Positions 1 through 7,174 are shown, counted from the first letter of the stretch. The stretch: 64,000 bases of DNA from Corynebacterium sp. HMSC074A01 (GCF_001831515.1 NZ_KV825598.1:21703-85702); one strand, 5' to 3'. Notes: generated by a model from the sequence alone, not told the origin. Numbers and translations are program-made.

Positions 1-3
1 TCC

Positions 4-92
4 AAATGGAGCTAGCTCCATTTACGGTTGCGACCTGAACGCGACCTGGGGTTTTAGGAGGCGCTGTCGTCCAAATGGAGCTAGCTCCTTTT
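4..92. promoter_or_regulatory. Pair of operator-like palindromes upstream of the YesL-like gene
   Basis: Positions 4-23 are a perfect 20-bp palindrome (AAATGGAGCTAGCTCCATTT). Positions 73-92 repeat it with a single change, 69 bp downstream. The pair lies just before the DUF624-like gene. Two identical palindromes about six to seven helical turns apart are typical of operators for a dimeric repressor that may loop DNA. The regulator is not in the window, so its identity is unknown. Confidence 0.6.
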
Positions 93-173
93 AGAGGTGT
101 TGCCCGGCGCGGCTCCCCGTGCATCTTGTCTGCTGCAGCCCGACTCGTACCAACTACGCTGGGTCAGGTGAAC

Positions 174-794
174 ATGTTTAACCCGGAATCGCGCTTCATG
201 TCCGCCTTCACACTGCTTGCGGACATTGTCATTCTCAACATGCTCATCGTGTGCTCCAGCCTGCCGATCGTCACGGGCGGGGCCGCACTCCGCGCCGCGA
301 ACGTGGTCGTCGGCGACATGCTCCAGGGCATCGGGTCCCGCTACGGGCTGCAATACCTGCGCGAGTTCCGCAACCAAGCACGACCGGCCACGTTGTGGTG
401 GCTCATCCTGCTGGTTGCGGGGGCGGTGCTTGTGTACCAGCAGTGGGTGCTCTTCCAGGCCGGCGTCGATGGCACCGCACTGTTCGCTCTCCAGGCGCTC
501 GCGCTCTCGGGAGCAATGATCCTCGCCGGGATCTCCGTGTGGTTCTTTGCGTTAGAGTCGCTGCCTACCGACGACGGCTTTCAAACGAGCCTGACCCGCG
601 CGGTCGTGCTCGCCTTCAAACACCTCATGCATACCCTCGGTGCCTTGGCCGTGCTCTGGCTAGGCATCTCGCTGGTGTGGTTTCTGCCGCTGGCATGGGC
701 GGTACCTGCCGTGTTCTTTTTCGTCCCTGCGCTGTGCGTCTACCTAGTTCGACTTGTGCTGGCGGAACCGCTCGGTCAGAAACTGGGGGAGTAG
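174..794 (+). CDS. YesL/DUF624-like integral membrane protein
   Basis: A protein of about 206 residues made of roughly five hydrophobic segments. Its N-terminus (MFNPESRF, then a long hydrophobic stretch with the CSSLPIVTGGAALRA signature) matches the start of the YesL/DUF624 family, membrane proteins often encoded beside carbohydrate-uptake genes in Gram-positives. The reading frame stays open upstream to 75, but that ATG sits inside an operator palindrome. A GTG at 168 or the ATG at 174 is the natural start, and I chose 174 by family alignment. The function of the family is not established. The paired palindromes upstream suggest ligand-controlled expression. The next gene starts 150 bp downstream and is probably independent. 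Confidence 0.65.
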   Translation: MFNPESRFMSAFTLLADIVILNMLIVCSSLPIVTGGAALRAANVVVGDMLQGIGSRYGLQYLREFRNQARPATLWWLILLVAGAVLVYQQWVLFQAGVDGTALFALQALALSGAMILAGISVWFFALESLPTDDGFQTSLTRAVVLAFKHLMHTLGALAVLWLGISLVWFLPLAWAVPAVFFFVPALCVYLVRLVLAEPLGQKLGE

Positions 795-860
795 CCGGAG
801 TCGGGGGCTGCACGCGCGGTTGGCGAATACGACTTTTGGTGAGTTTCAGCTCAAAATGTG

Positions 861-889
861 TTGCGGACAGGTGCCACACACTGTTTCAT
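861..889 (+). promoter_or_regulatory. Conserved promoter-region box of small secreted protein genes (copy 1)
   Basis: A 29-bp stretch starting TTGCGG and ending CACTGTTTCAT is shared, with five substitutions, with 3170-3198. Both copies lie 54-55 bp before a small secreted protein gene, so this is probably the promoter or an operator; TTGCGG could serve as a -35 element. No transcription start was identified. Confidence 0.45.
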
Positions 890-943
890 TGGCGTAAGGC
901 CTGTAATTCCACTGCCTTCATCCCGAACCCCAAGGAGTTCCCC

Positions 944-1363
944 ATGAAACGAATCGCTTCCGCCGCCCTCGCGGCCACCACCGCCCTGACGATGACCGTC
1001 GCACCGGCATACGCAGCAGACGGGACCCCCTCTTCGTCGGAATTCTATAACGAATGCATGGACGAATATAAAGAATACGAGAGAGAACAACGCGAAGAGG
1101 GTGCTACTGATAAAGAGATCCAAGGCCAATATAGGAAGATTCTACGGGACCAGTTTGGTGTCCCAGGCTCGAGCGCAAGCAGCGTTTGCCTCGGAATAAT
1201 GACCAGCGACAAATCCGACCGCGCTCAGGATTACAAAGCTGGCACCATTGCCTTCCTCACGCTCGTCCCGCTGGGCATCGTCGCGCTGCTCGGCGTAGCA
1301 GCCGCCGCTTCCGGCGTCATCCCGGGCGTGACCCTTCCGGCAGTTCCGGGACTGCCGCGCTAA
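944..1363 (+). CDS. Small secreted two-cysteine protein with C-terminal membrane segment (family A, copy 1)
   Basis: This encodes 139 residues. The start is the ATG at 944 behind AAGGAG at 931-936. Residues 1-24 are a Sec signal peptide (MKRIAS...APAYA). The mature part is charged and probably helical, with two cysteines (SEFYNEC and SSVCLG) that could form a disulfide. It is followed by a hydrophobic segment and the C-terminus SGVIPGVTLPAVPGLPR. The same plan recurs in the genes at 3252 and 3744, and the terminal IPG-V-x-LP-x-x-P motif also appears in the 17.9-19.1 kb array. I know of no described function. The protein is probably anchored in or attached to the envelope, with a short Pro-rich tail. 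Expression is likely driven from the box at 861. Confidence 0.8.
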   Translation: MKRIASAALAATTALTMTVAPAYAADGTPSSSEFYNECMDEYKEYEREQREEGATDKEIQGQYRKILRDQFGVPGSSASSVCLGIMTSDKSDRAQDYKAGTIAFLTLVPLGIVALLGVAAAASGVIPGVTLPAVPGLPR

Positions 1364-1435
1364 GCAAAGTCGGGTAGATCCCCACGCGCCATGATGGTTG
1401 GCCTCTGGACTCGCTGAACCCCAACTGCACAATCG

Positions 1436-1470
1436 CCCTCTCTGCACACTTCGTGCCGAGAGGGTTTTGT
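1436..1470 (+). terminator. Rho-independent terminator after the first small secreted protein gene
   Basis: CCCTCTC and CGAGAGGG form a stem extended inward by GTGC pairing, followed by TTTTGTT. It lies 73 bp after the stop codon. Confidence 0.7.
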
Positions 1471-1504
1471 TGTGGGCATCTTGTTATCGATGCGCGCCGT
1501 TCCT

Positions 1505-1604
1505 GGCTCAACATTCTACTCGGAAGAATTTCGAGTAGACTGTTATCCGCAGGTCAGACTAGATATATTCGTTTCGAGTACCTTTCAAGTAGCTTTCGAG
1601 TGGC
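1505..1604. repeat. 100-bp regulatory repeat, copy 1 (inverted repeat plus three 11-bp iterons)
   Basis: This block is repeated without indels at 4172-4271. It holds an 11-bp-arm inverted repeat at 1515-1539 (TCTACTCGGAA/TTTCGAGTAGA, 3-bp spacer). About 32 bp later there are three head-to-tail 11-bp units at 1572-1604 (TTTCGAGTACC, TTTCAAGTAGC, TTTCGAGTGGC) that repeat one arm of the inverted repeat. The helical-turn spacing points to a protein-binding array. Each copy lies upstream of a secreted protease gene. No gene is supported between 1364 and 2264. Confidence 0.75.
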
Positions 1605-1823
1605 CGTACGGAGTATCGGAGACGCGGAACTACCTCCTCGCGTGGCTTGCGGGTGGAACTTCACGGGAACAGTGGCAGCAGAGACAAGCCGGTCCGCGGT
1701 CTCCGTCATGCCGTCACTATGCCTCACTGACATGAGTGACAGTAGTGAGGATTTGAGCCTCGAGAAAACTCTCACGTCTACTACCTGCATGTTTTAGGCT
1801 CGTGACTCTCTCACTCAGTATGA

Positions 1824-1907
1824 GTGACCATAGTGAGAACCGTTGTGACGGCAGTGAGAACCGTAGTGACGATAGTGAGATCCGTAGTGACGGCAGTGAG
1901 AACATGA
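1824..1907. repeat. Tandem 21-bp repeat, four units
   Basis: Four consecutive 21-bp units begin at 1824, 1845, 1866 and 1887, each starting GTGAC and containing AGTGAGA. A fifth, isolated related unit lies at 1736-1756. Read on the minus strand, the region would give a heptad pattern rich in Leu and Ser, but the frame has no recognisable ribosome-binding site or family, so I treat it as non-coding. Confidence 0.75.
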
Positions 1908-2204
1908 GTGAGGGAAGGACTCGGAATCCTCGAGCGTAGCGGCGAAGTGGAGAAGACGCATTATTGAGGTTAAGCAGGTGCGCCTGTCTGGCTTTAGCGA
2001 ATACAAAAGCCCCGGCTGCTTGCTTTCGCAGAGGCACCTCGGGGCGTTCAAAAAAAGAGGGTAGCACGAAAGTAGAAATCTAAGACGAGGTGTTTTTGGC
2101 ATGTTCTCCGGAGTCCCATTTGGATCCATGTCTTTGAACTACCGCAGCTGGCTATCGCTCCCGTCCATCAATCTGCCCCTTTCGTTAGCCAATGATTGCC
2201 TCGA

Positions 2205-2264
2205 TACGCAGATTCATTTTGCGGTCTGAGGCGGATTAAAATCAGCTTCGAAAGGAAGGCCGTT
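2205..2264 (+). promoter_or_regulatory. Protease gene promoter region (copy 1)
   Basis: About 60 bp directly before the protease start are strongly similar to 4321-4381 (shared TACGCAGATTCATT, GATTAAAATCAG and TCGAAAG blocks). TAAAAT is a plausible -10 element. Conservation between the two copies, in contrast to the unrelated sequence just upstream, supports a promoter role. Confidence 0.5.
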
Positions 2265-3008
2265 GTGAAAAAGAAAATAGCCAGCCTCGTCGCTGCGGGG
2301 CTCATGTTGCTTGGTGGTGCCGTGAATGCTGGACCAGCGGAGGCGCTCACGCTGCCGCAAGGGGTGTCGATGGGGTCGTCGTCAATCTCTGGGGCGCTTG
2401 GGGCCAATGCGCCACGTGGAACCGTCGTGAAGCAAGGCGACGAAATCCTCACGGATGAGGTGCTGAGCTACGGGTCGTGCACGCTCGGGTATGTCGACCG
2501 ACGCGCAGGTATTGGCTACACCGCCGGGCACTGCGGCTTTGCAGGGCAGCCCGTGCTGAATACGCGGAGGCAGATCATCGGGTACTTCGAGTCCTCGACG
2601 ATGATCACCCGGAAGGCCAACCTGTACCTGGACTACGGGGCGCAGATCTTTCCTGAACTGGGGAAATACACCTACCGTGGGCCGATGGCTGACACTGCCA
2701 GGATCCGCTTTGTCCCCGGGGTCACGGTTGGGGGCAACTCGTTGAGCGGTGACCGGATCGTTCCGCTGCGTGAGATCCGCTCGGGCGATAAGGTCTGCGC
2801 CACTGGTATATCAAGCAGGCGCGTGTCCTGCGGCGTGGTCGACCGCGTCCACGGCCAGACCATTTTCGCCCACCACACCGGCCTCCGCCACGGGGACTCA
2901 GGCGGGCCTGCGTGGATCCCGGGCAAGGGCTTCATTGGCGTGAATTCGGCCAAGGAGTGGGGGAGCCGCTCGGGTTACCGGATGACGTTCGCGCACCCGC
3001 ACGGGTAG
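2265..3008 (+). CDS. Secreted trypsin-like serine protease (S1 family), copy 1
   Basis: This encodes 247 residues from a GTG at 2265 behind AAAGGAAGG. A signal peptide (KKKIASLVAAGLMLLGG, cleavage near AEA-LTLP) shows export. The catalytic triad can be read as His in TAGHCGF, Asp in DTARIRF and Ser in GDSGGP, the chymotrypsin-fold pattern. Three cysteines (CTLGY, TAGHC, CATG) plus the one in VSCG could make two disulfides. The protein is collinear and clearly paralogous with the gene at 4382. A hairpin terminator follows directly, so it is probably monocistronic. The substrate is unknown; the adjacent small secreted proteins are possible partners or substrates, which is inference only. Confidence 0.85.
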   Translation: MKKKIASLVAAGLMLLGGAVNAGPAEALTLPQGVSMGSSSISGALGANAPRGTVVKQGDEILTDEVLSYGSCTLGYVDRRAGIGYTAGHCGFAGQPVLNTRRQIIGYFESSTMITRKANLYLDYGAQIFPELGKYTYRGPMADTARIRFVPGVTVGGNSLSGDRIVPLREIRSGDKVCATGISSRRVSCGVVDRVHGQTIFAHHTGLRHGDSGGPAWIPGKGFIGVNSAKEWGSRSGYRMTFAHPHG

Positions 3009-3018
3009 ACGTTCAAGG

Positions 3019-3053
3019 ACACCGCTCGTTTGTCGAAACGGGCGGTGTTTTTG
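3019..3053 (+). terminator. Terminator of protease gene copy 1
   Basis: A 13-bp stem (ACACCGCTCGTTT paired with AAACGGGCGGTGT, one G-U pair) with a 4-base loop and a TTTTT tail lies 11 bp after the stop. Confidence 0.85.
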
Positions 3054-3169
3054 TATGGCGCACCGGTAGGAAGCACTGCCGCATGGGCGAGGCTGGAGGC
3101 GCGATACGTGACATGCCACCTAGTATTTTTCTGAGCAAATATTCTTATTGATTTTTGTCGCCTTAGCGG

Positions 3170-3198
3170 TTGCGGGCACATGCCATGCACTGTTTCAT
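3170..3198 (+). promoter_or_regulatory. Conserved promoter-region box (copy 2)
   Basis: This is the second copy of the 29-bp element at 861-889, placed 54 bp before the small secreted protein gene at 3252. The preserved distance to the start codon supports a promoter or operator role. Confidence 0.45.
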
Positions 3199-3251
3199 AG
3201 TCATAGGACTTGCATCACAGTTCTTTCACTCTATGACCCAAGGAGATACCA

Positions 3252-3662
3252 ATGAAGCGTTTTACAACTGCGGCGCTCGCGGCAACCACCGCACTGACCA
3301 TGACCATTGCTCCGGCACACGCGCAGGTAGATGTACCTCCGCCGTCCAAGCCCGACAGCTCGTCCGAGGCGTACCAAACGTGCGTGAAGAACAACAACGA
3401 ACTCGAGAAGCAGGCAAAGGCGATGGGAAAGGAAGAAGAGTTCAAGGAGCTACGTGACAAAGCAGCCAAGAAGGAAGGCTTCCTGGGCTCCAGCAACGAA
3501 GGTTACTGCATCGGCGTGCTGACCAAGGACGACGACTACAAGGCCGGCACCATCGCCCTGCTGACTCTCGTACCGCTGGCGATTGTCGCACTGATCGGCG
3601 GCGCAGCTGCCGCCTCCGGCATGATCCCGGGTGTCTCCCTTCCGGCTATCCCTGGCATGTAA
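3252..3662 (+). CDS. Small secreted two-cysteine protein (family A, copy 2)
   Basis: This encodes 136 residues, starting at the ATG at 3252 behind AAGGAG (3240-3245). The signal peptide is MKRFTTA...APAHA. The mature region has the family pattern SSEAYQTC, a Lys/Glu-rich helix, then SSNEGYC and one hydrophobic segment of about 25 residues ending in SGMIPGVSLPAIPGM. It is closest to the gene at 3744, only 81 bp downstream with no terminator between, so the two are probably co-transcribed. The pair of Cys residues, the C-terminal segment and the IPGVSLPAIPG tail define a paralogous family. No biochemical role can be assigned. Confidence 0.8.
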   Translation: MKRFTTAALAATTALTMTIAPAHAQVDVPPPSKPDSSSEAYQTCVKNNNELEKQAKAMGKEEEFKELRDKAAKKEGFLGSSNEGYCIGVLTKDDDYKAGTIALLTLVPLAIVALIGGAAAASGMIPGVSLPAIPGM

Positions 3663-3743
3663 GGCACCGCGCGAACTTTTCACCTCAAAGTTCACTGCCA
3701 CGTTTCCCCATCTCACGCCATTAAAACCTCAAAGGACGCAACC

Positions 3744-4148
3744 ATGAAACGCATGACTACCGCGGCACTCGCCGCCACCACCGCACTGACCATGACTATC
3801 GCTCCGGCACACGCTGCGGACGATCCTTCCAAGCCCAACTCATCAGAGTTCTACCAGGAGTGCCTGAAGGAACTTGACGAGATGGAGCAGGCGGCAGAGA
3901 AAGCAGGGACTGAAGAGGAGTTCAAGAAGCTCCGCCAGGAACGAGCCTCAGAACGTGGCTACTCAGGGTCGAGAAACGAGGGTGTGTGCATCGGGTTGGC
4001 CACCGATGACAACCCGGGTGCCGTCGCGCTGATAATCCTTCTCCCGGTGGCGATCGTCGCACTGATTGGTGGTGGTCTCTATGCAGCCGCCTCCGGCATG
4101 ATCCCTGGCGTCTCTCTGCCGGCTATCCCGGGTCTCCCGAAACTGTAG
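3744..4148 (+). CDS. Small secreted two-cysteine protein (family A, copy 3)
   Basis: This encodes 134 residues, ATG at 3744 with AAAGGA upstream. Its signal peptide is nearly identical to that of the gene at 3252 (MKRMTTAALAATTALTMTIA). The mature part carries SEFYQEC, an acidic helix, RNEGVC and a C-terminal hydrophobic segment followed by GMIPGVSLPAIPGLPKL. Near identity of the signal peptide and C-terminal region with a more divergent middle suggests tandem duplication with selection on the two ends. It is likely the second gene of a two-gene unit with 3252. It is followed by the second 100-bp regulatory repeat. Confidence 0.8.
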   Translation: MKRMTTAALAATTALTMTIAPAHAADDPSKPNSSEFYQECLKELDEMEQAAEKAGTEEEFKKLRQERASERGYSGSRNEGVCIGLATDDNPGAVALIILLPVAIVALIGGGLYAAASGMIPGVSLPAIPGLPKL

Positions 4149-4171
4149 CCGCTGGCCTACTTGTCGTATTT

Positions 4172-4271
4172 GGCTCAACATTCTACTCGAAAGAATTTCG
4201 AGTAGAGTGCTATCCGCAGGTCAGGCTAGATAAATTCGTTTCGAGTAGCTTTCAAGTAGGTTTCGAGCACC
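4172..4271. repeat. 100-bp regulatory repeat, copy 2
   Basis: This is the second copy of 1505-1604 at a constant offset of 2667 bp. Here the inverted repeat is perfect (TCTACTCGAAA at 4182-4192 against TTTCGAGTAGA at 4196-4206), and the three 11-bp iterons lie at 4239-4271. It precedes the second protease gene. Confidence 0.8.
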
Positions 4272-4285
4272 TTGCTGCAGCCCTA

Positions 4286-4301
4286 TGTTTCACGTGAAAC
4301 G
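4286..4301. other. parS: parS site 1 (ParB binding), one mismatch
   Basis: TGTTTCACGTGAAACG differs from the canonical 16-mer TGTTTCACGTGAAACA at the last base. It is intergenic, between the regulatory repeat and the protease promoter, and is the left-most parS in the window. Confidence 0.9.
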
Positions 4302-4320
4302 GCACTGCTCGCACCGGGAG

Positions 4321-4381
4321 TACGCAGATTCATTCTTGCGGCCCGGGGCAGATTAAAATCAGCCTCGAAAGAGAGGCCTAC
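4321..4381 (+). promoter_or_regulatory. Protease gene promoter region (copy 2)
   Basis: Homologous to 2205-2264, with GATTAAAATCAG conserved and a purine-rich GAGAGG ribosome-binding site before the ATG at 4382. Confidence 0.5.
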
Positions 4382-5125
4382 ATGAAGAAGAAAATAGCCA
4401 GCATCGCCGCGGCGGCGATGCTGTTCGTTGGGGCAGCGGCGACGCCCGCCGAGGCGCTTACGCTGCCTCCGGGGGCGACGGCGGGGTCGTCGACGATCAG
4501 CGGCGCTTTTGGTGCCAACGCCCCGCGCGGGACGGTGGTGAACCAGGGCGATCGGATTATGACGCCCGTGCTTGCAAATCTGACCTGCACGCTGGGGTAT
4601 GTGGATCGACGTGCCGGCGTTGCGTACACCGCTGGCCACTGTGGGTTCGCGGGCGCGGCCGTCGCTAACACGCGCGGCCAGATCATCGGTTACTTCGAGG
4701 CCTCAAACATGCTCGCGAGTGTCTACACCATCCCGATCGCATACGCCGCCGATTTCATGCCTTCGCTGCGACCAAAGGTCTCCGCCGGGCTAACCGCAGA
4801 TATTGCGCGTATCCGCTTCGTTCCCGGCGTCGTGGCGGGTGCGAACAAATTCAGCGGAGACCGCATCGTCCCACTGCAGGAGGTGCGGCACGGGGACAAG
4901 CTGTGTGCGGTGGGTTCGCAAAGCAGGCGAGTGTCCTGCGGATCCGTGGACAGGGTCAACGGCGACGCCACCTTCGCATTCCACCGCGGGCTCATTCCCG
5001 GTGACTCGGGCGGCCCTTCCTGGATCCCCGGCAAGGGATTCGTCGGAGTAACAAGCGGGACCTACGCCAACATGGCCGGTATGGAAGGTGCGCGCGAGGT
5101 GTTCGTGCACCCGCGCGCGATCTAA
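4382..5125 (+). CDS. Secreted trypsin-like serine protease (S1 family), copy 2
   Basis: This encodes 247 residues starting at ATG 4382. The signal peptide is KKKIASIAAAAMLFVGAAA with a probable AEA-LTLP cleavage. The triad motifs are TAGHCGF (His), DIARIRF (Asp) and GDSGGP (Ser). The protein is paralogous to the gene at 2265, with the main difference in the loop between the His and Asp motifs, which may alter specificity. It is transcribed from its own conserved promoter and ends at a bidirectional hairpin shared with the convergent symporter gene. Together with the upstream repeat and small secreted genes it forms the second half of a duplicated locus. Confidence 0.85.
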   Translation: MKKKIASIAAAAMLFVGAAATPAEALTLPPGATAGSSTISGAFGANAPRGTVVNQGDRIMTPVLANLTCTLGYVDRRAGVAYTAGHCGFAGAAVANTRGQIIGYFEASNMLASVYTIPIAYAADFMPSLRPKVSAGLTADIARIRFVPGVVAGANKFSGDRIVPLQEVRHGDKLCAVGSQSRRVSCGSVDRVNGDATFAFHRGLIPGDSGGPSWIPGKGFVGVTSGTYANMAGMEGAREVFVHPRAI

Positions 5126-5141
5126 CCCACACCGCTGAACA

Positions 5142-5182
5142 CAAAAAAGAACACCGCCCGTTCATCAAAACGGGCGGTGTTC
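5142..5182. terminator. Bidirectional terminator between protease copy 2 and the symporter gene
   Basis: A 14-bp stem (GAACACCGCCCGTT / AACGGGCGGTGTTC) is preceded on the plus strand by AAAAAA, which becomes the U-tract for the minus-strand gene ending at 5215. Confidence 0.8.
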
Positions 5183-5214
5183 GTCTTCCGCTCAGTAGCT
5201 CAGCGGCTCAGCGC

Positions 5215-6444
5215 TTAGTTGGCTGCGGTGGCGGGGGAGGGGGTCTGCGTGGCGTCGTCAAGCTTTTGGCCCTTGATCTTGCCTTGCGCAAACTTGTTGA
5301 TCACCATCGCGATCGCGCCGTCGCCGGTGACGTTGGCGGCGGTGCCGAAGGAGTCGACGACGATGTAGGCGGCGATCATCAGCGAGACCATCGACTCATC
5401 GAAGCCGAGGTTGGCCTGCAGCAGGCCGACGGCCGCCATGATCGCGCCGCCAGGCACGCCCGGCGCGGCGATCATCATGATGCCCAGCAGGAAGATGAAG
5501 CCGAGGATCTGGCCGGCGCTGATGTCCAGGCCGCCCATGAAGACGACGGCGAGCGCGTACAGGGTGATCTTCATCATCGAGCCGGAGAGGTGGATCGTCG
5601 CGCACAGCGGCACGATGAAGCCCGCGACGTCCTCGTCCACCTTGTTCTTCAGCGTGGAGCTGTAGGTAACCGGGATGGTCGCGGCCGAAGAGGAGGTGCC
5701 GAGTGCGGTGAAGTAGGCCGGCAGCATGTTCTTCAGCGCGACGAACGGGTTCTGGCCTGCGACGATGCCGGCGATGATGTACTGCAGGAGCACAATGATG
5801 ATCGTCATCACGATGGACAGCACCAGCACGGAACCGAACGCGGCCATGGTGGAGCCGAAGTTGTCGTTCATGCCCAGGTTGAGGAAGGTGCCGAAGATGA
5901 ATACCGGCAGCAGCGGCACGACGAAGCTCTTGACTACCTTCATGATCACGCCGTTGAGCTCGTCAAGCACCTCGTGCATGGTGTTCGACTTCACCGAGGT
6001 CATGGCGATGCCGATAACGAATGCCAGCAGGAGGGCAGACATGACCTCGAAGGGGGCGGGCATTTCGACCTCGAAGTATGGGCTGAGGCCGCCCGCGTCC
6101 GGGTCATCCACGTTGGTAATCAGCTCGGAGCCCTTCAACAGCGAGGGGTAGAGCGCGGACGCGGTGCCCCAGGCGATTAGGCCGGAGATGATGGTGGAGC
6201 CGTAGGCCACGCCCGCAGTGATGCCGAGCCACTTGCCGGCACCGCGGCCGAGACCGGCGATCGCGGGGGCGATGAGCGCGAAGATGAGCACGGGCACGAA
6301 GAAGCCCAGGAAGTTGGAGAACAGGCCGTTGAACGTGACAAAGACACGTGCGAGCCAGTCGGGGAAGAACAAGCTGCACAGGAAGCCGAGGATAATAGCC
6401 ACGACAACCCAGAACAGCAGTGACTTCAAAACGTTCGATTTCAT
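5215..6444 (-). CDS. Dicarboxylate/amino acid:cation symporter (DAACS family)
   Basis: This encodes 409 residues with about eight to ten hydrophobic segments. The Ser-rich re-entrant motif TSSSAATIPVT, the HLSGSMMKI segment and the C-terminal NVTGDGAIAMVINKF motif are hallmarks of the GltP/SstT/DctA superfamily, which imports glutamate, aspartate, serine/threonine or C4-dicarboxylates with Na+ or H+. The sequence does not let me choose the substrate; the short extracellular loops and the N-terminus look closest to SstT-type Na+/Ser-Thr symporters. Upstream, an ACAGGA/TCCTGT inverted repeat near 6510-6535 could be an operator. The gene stands alone between a convergent protease and a divergent SdpI-like gene. 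Confidence 0.85.
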   Translation of the reverse strand: MKSNVLKSLLFWVVVAIILGFLCSLFFPDWLARVFVTFNGLFSNFLGFFVPVLIFALIAPAIAGLGRGAGKWLGITAGVAYGSTIISGLIAWGTASALYPSLLKGSELITNVDDPDAGGLSPYFEVEMPAPFEVMSALLLAFVIGIAMTSVKSNTMHEVLDELNGVIMKVVKSFVVPLLPVFIFGTFLNLGMNDNFGSTMAAFGSVLVLSIVMTIIIVLLQYIIAGIVAGQNPFVALKNMLPAYFTALGTSSSAATIPVTYSSTLKNKVDEDVAGFIVPLCATIHLSGSMMKITLYALAVVFMGGLDISAGQILGFIFLLGIMMIAAPGVPGGAIMAAVGLLQANLGFDESMVSLMIAAYIVVDSFGTAANVTGDGAIAMVINKFAQGKIKGQKLDDATQTPSPATAAN

Positions 6445-6664
6445 TGTTGGAACCTTTTGCGGTCACGGGACCGTGGACGGACCCGATGATGTACAGGGAA
6501 AAGACAGGAACTTATTCCCGTCCTGTGAATGTTATTGTTCCCTATCCTGGCTCGAAAAGGCGAACTTTAGGTGAATTTTCTTACACGGACCTCGCGGGTT
6601 GCCGCTATACTGCCATGCCCGCCCGCACTTTGCGCTGCCACCGTTCCGGTTTATCCTGGAGGGC

Positions 6665-7126
6665 ATGTCCCCGTTTGCAACTATGACCACGCTGAACGTG
6701 GTGCTCGGCGTCCTGTTCATCATTGGCGCGCTCCTCTTCCTCGTCCCCGGCGCCCTGGCCACCGCAGGCAAGCTCCCCGGCAACAACATCATCGGCCTGC
6801 GTCTGCCGGAGGTGCGAAAGAACGAGAGCACGTGGGTCACCGCACACCGCGTGGTCGGCCCCTTCGCGTTGCTCGCTGGCGTCGCGATGGCGATCGGTGC
6901 CGCCTTCGCCTTCATCGCGCAGGGCTGGGTGTGGATCGCGCCCGCCGCAGCGCTCATCGCGGCCATCGCCGCCTTCGCCGTCGGTGGTAACTACGGCACC
7001 AACGCCGCCAAGCTTGCCGACGCCGCGTTGAACCAGCCCGACGAACCCGCTGAACCCGAGCCCGCCCCGGAGGTCAACCTCGACGCGCTGCGCCGCGCCG
7101 CGGGCAAGGCGGACGGCGAGGCATAA
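6665..7126 (+). CDS. SdpI/YhfL-family membrane protein
   Basis: This encodes 153 residues from ATG 6665, preceded by GGAGGG. There are three hydrophobic segments. The signature between the first two (LPGNNIIGLRLPEVRKNESTW, then AHRVVGP) is the SdpI family pattern, in which a basic cytoplasmic motif N-x-x-x-G-x-R-x-P and a W-x-x-A-H motif are conserved. SdpI in Bacillus is an immunity protein against the SDP toxin and a signal transducer; in actinobacteria the family is widespread with unknown role. The tail after residue 120 is acidic and Pro-rich and probably cytoplasmic. An upstream in-frame ATG at 6599 is less likely because it lacks a ribosome-binding site. Confidence 0.7.
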   Translation: MSPFATMTTLNVVLGVLFIIGALLFLVPGALATAGKLPGNNIIGLRLPEVRKNESTWVTAHRVVGPFALLAGVAMAIGAAFAFIAQGWVWIAPAAALIAAIAAFAVGGNYGTNAAKLADAALNQPDEPAEPEPAPEVNLDALRRAAGKADGEA

Positions 7127-7142
7127 CCGACAGGCCCGCATT

Positions 7143-7174
7143 ACCCGGGATGTTTCACGTGAAACATCCCGGGT
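7143..7174. other. parS: parS site 2 embedded in a 32-bp perfect palindrome
   Basis: A canonical TGTTTCACGTGAAACA lies at 7151-7166. It is extended on both sides by ACCCGGGA/TCCCGGGT, making a 32-bp perfect inverted repeat. It sits 16 bp after the SdpI-like gene and could also fold as a transcription terminator, although only TTTCT follows. Confidence 0.9.

Noticed and set aside
1824..1907. CRISPR array
   Set aside because: Units are contiguous 21-bp repeats without unique spacers, and there are no cas genes.
1717..2067. Minus-strand frame with a Leu/Ser heptad repeat
   Set aside because: The heptad comes directly from the 21-bp tandem DNA repeat; no start context or homology.
1505..4271. 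The 100-bp direct repeats as ends of a composite transposon
   Set aside because: Direct, not inverted; no transposase between them, no target duplication, and both sit at the same place relative to protease genes.
5266..6180. Plus-strand open frame opposite the symporter
   Set aside because: His/Asp/Gly/Arg-rich antisense shadow of a clear transporter gene.
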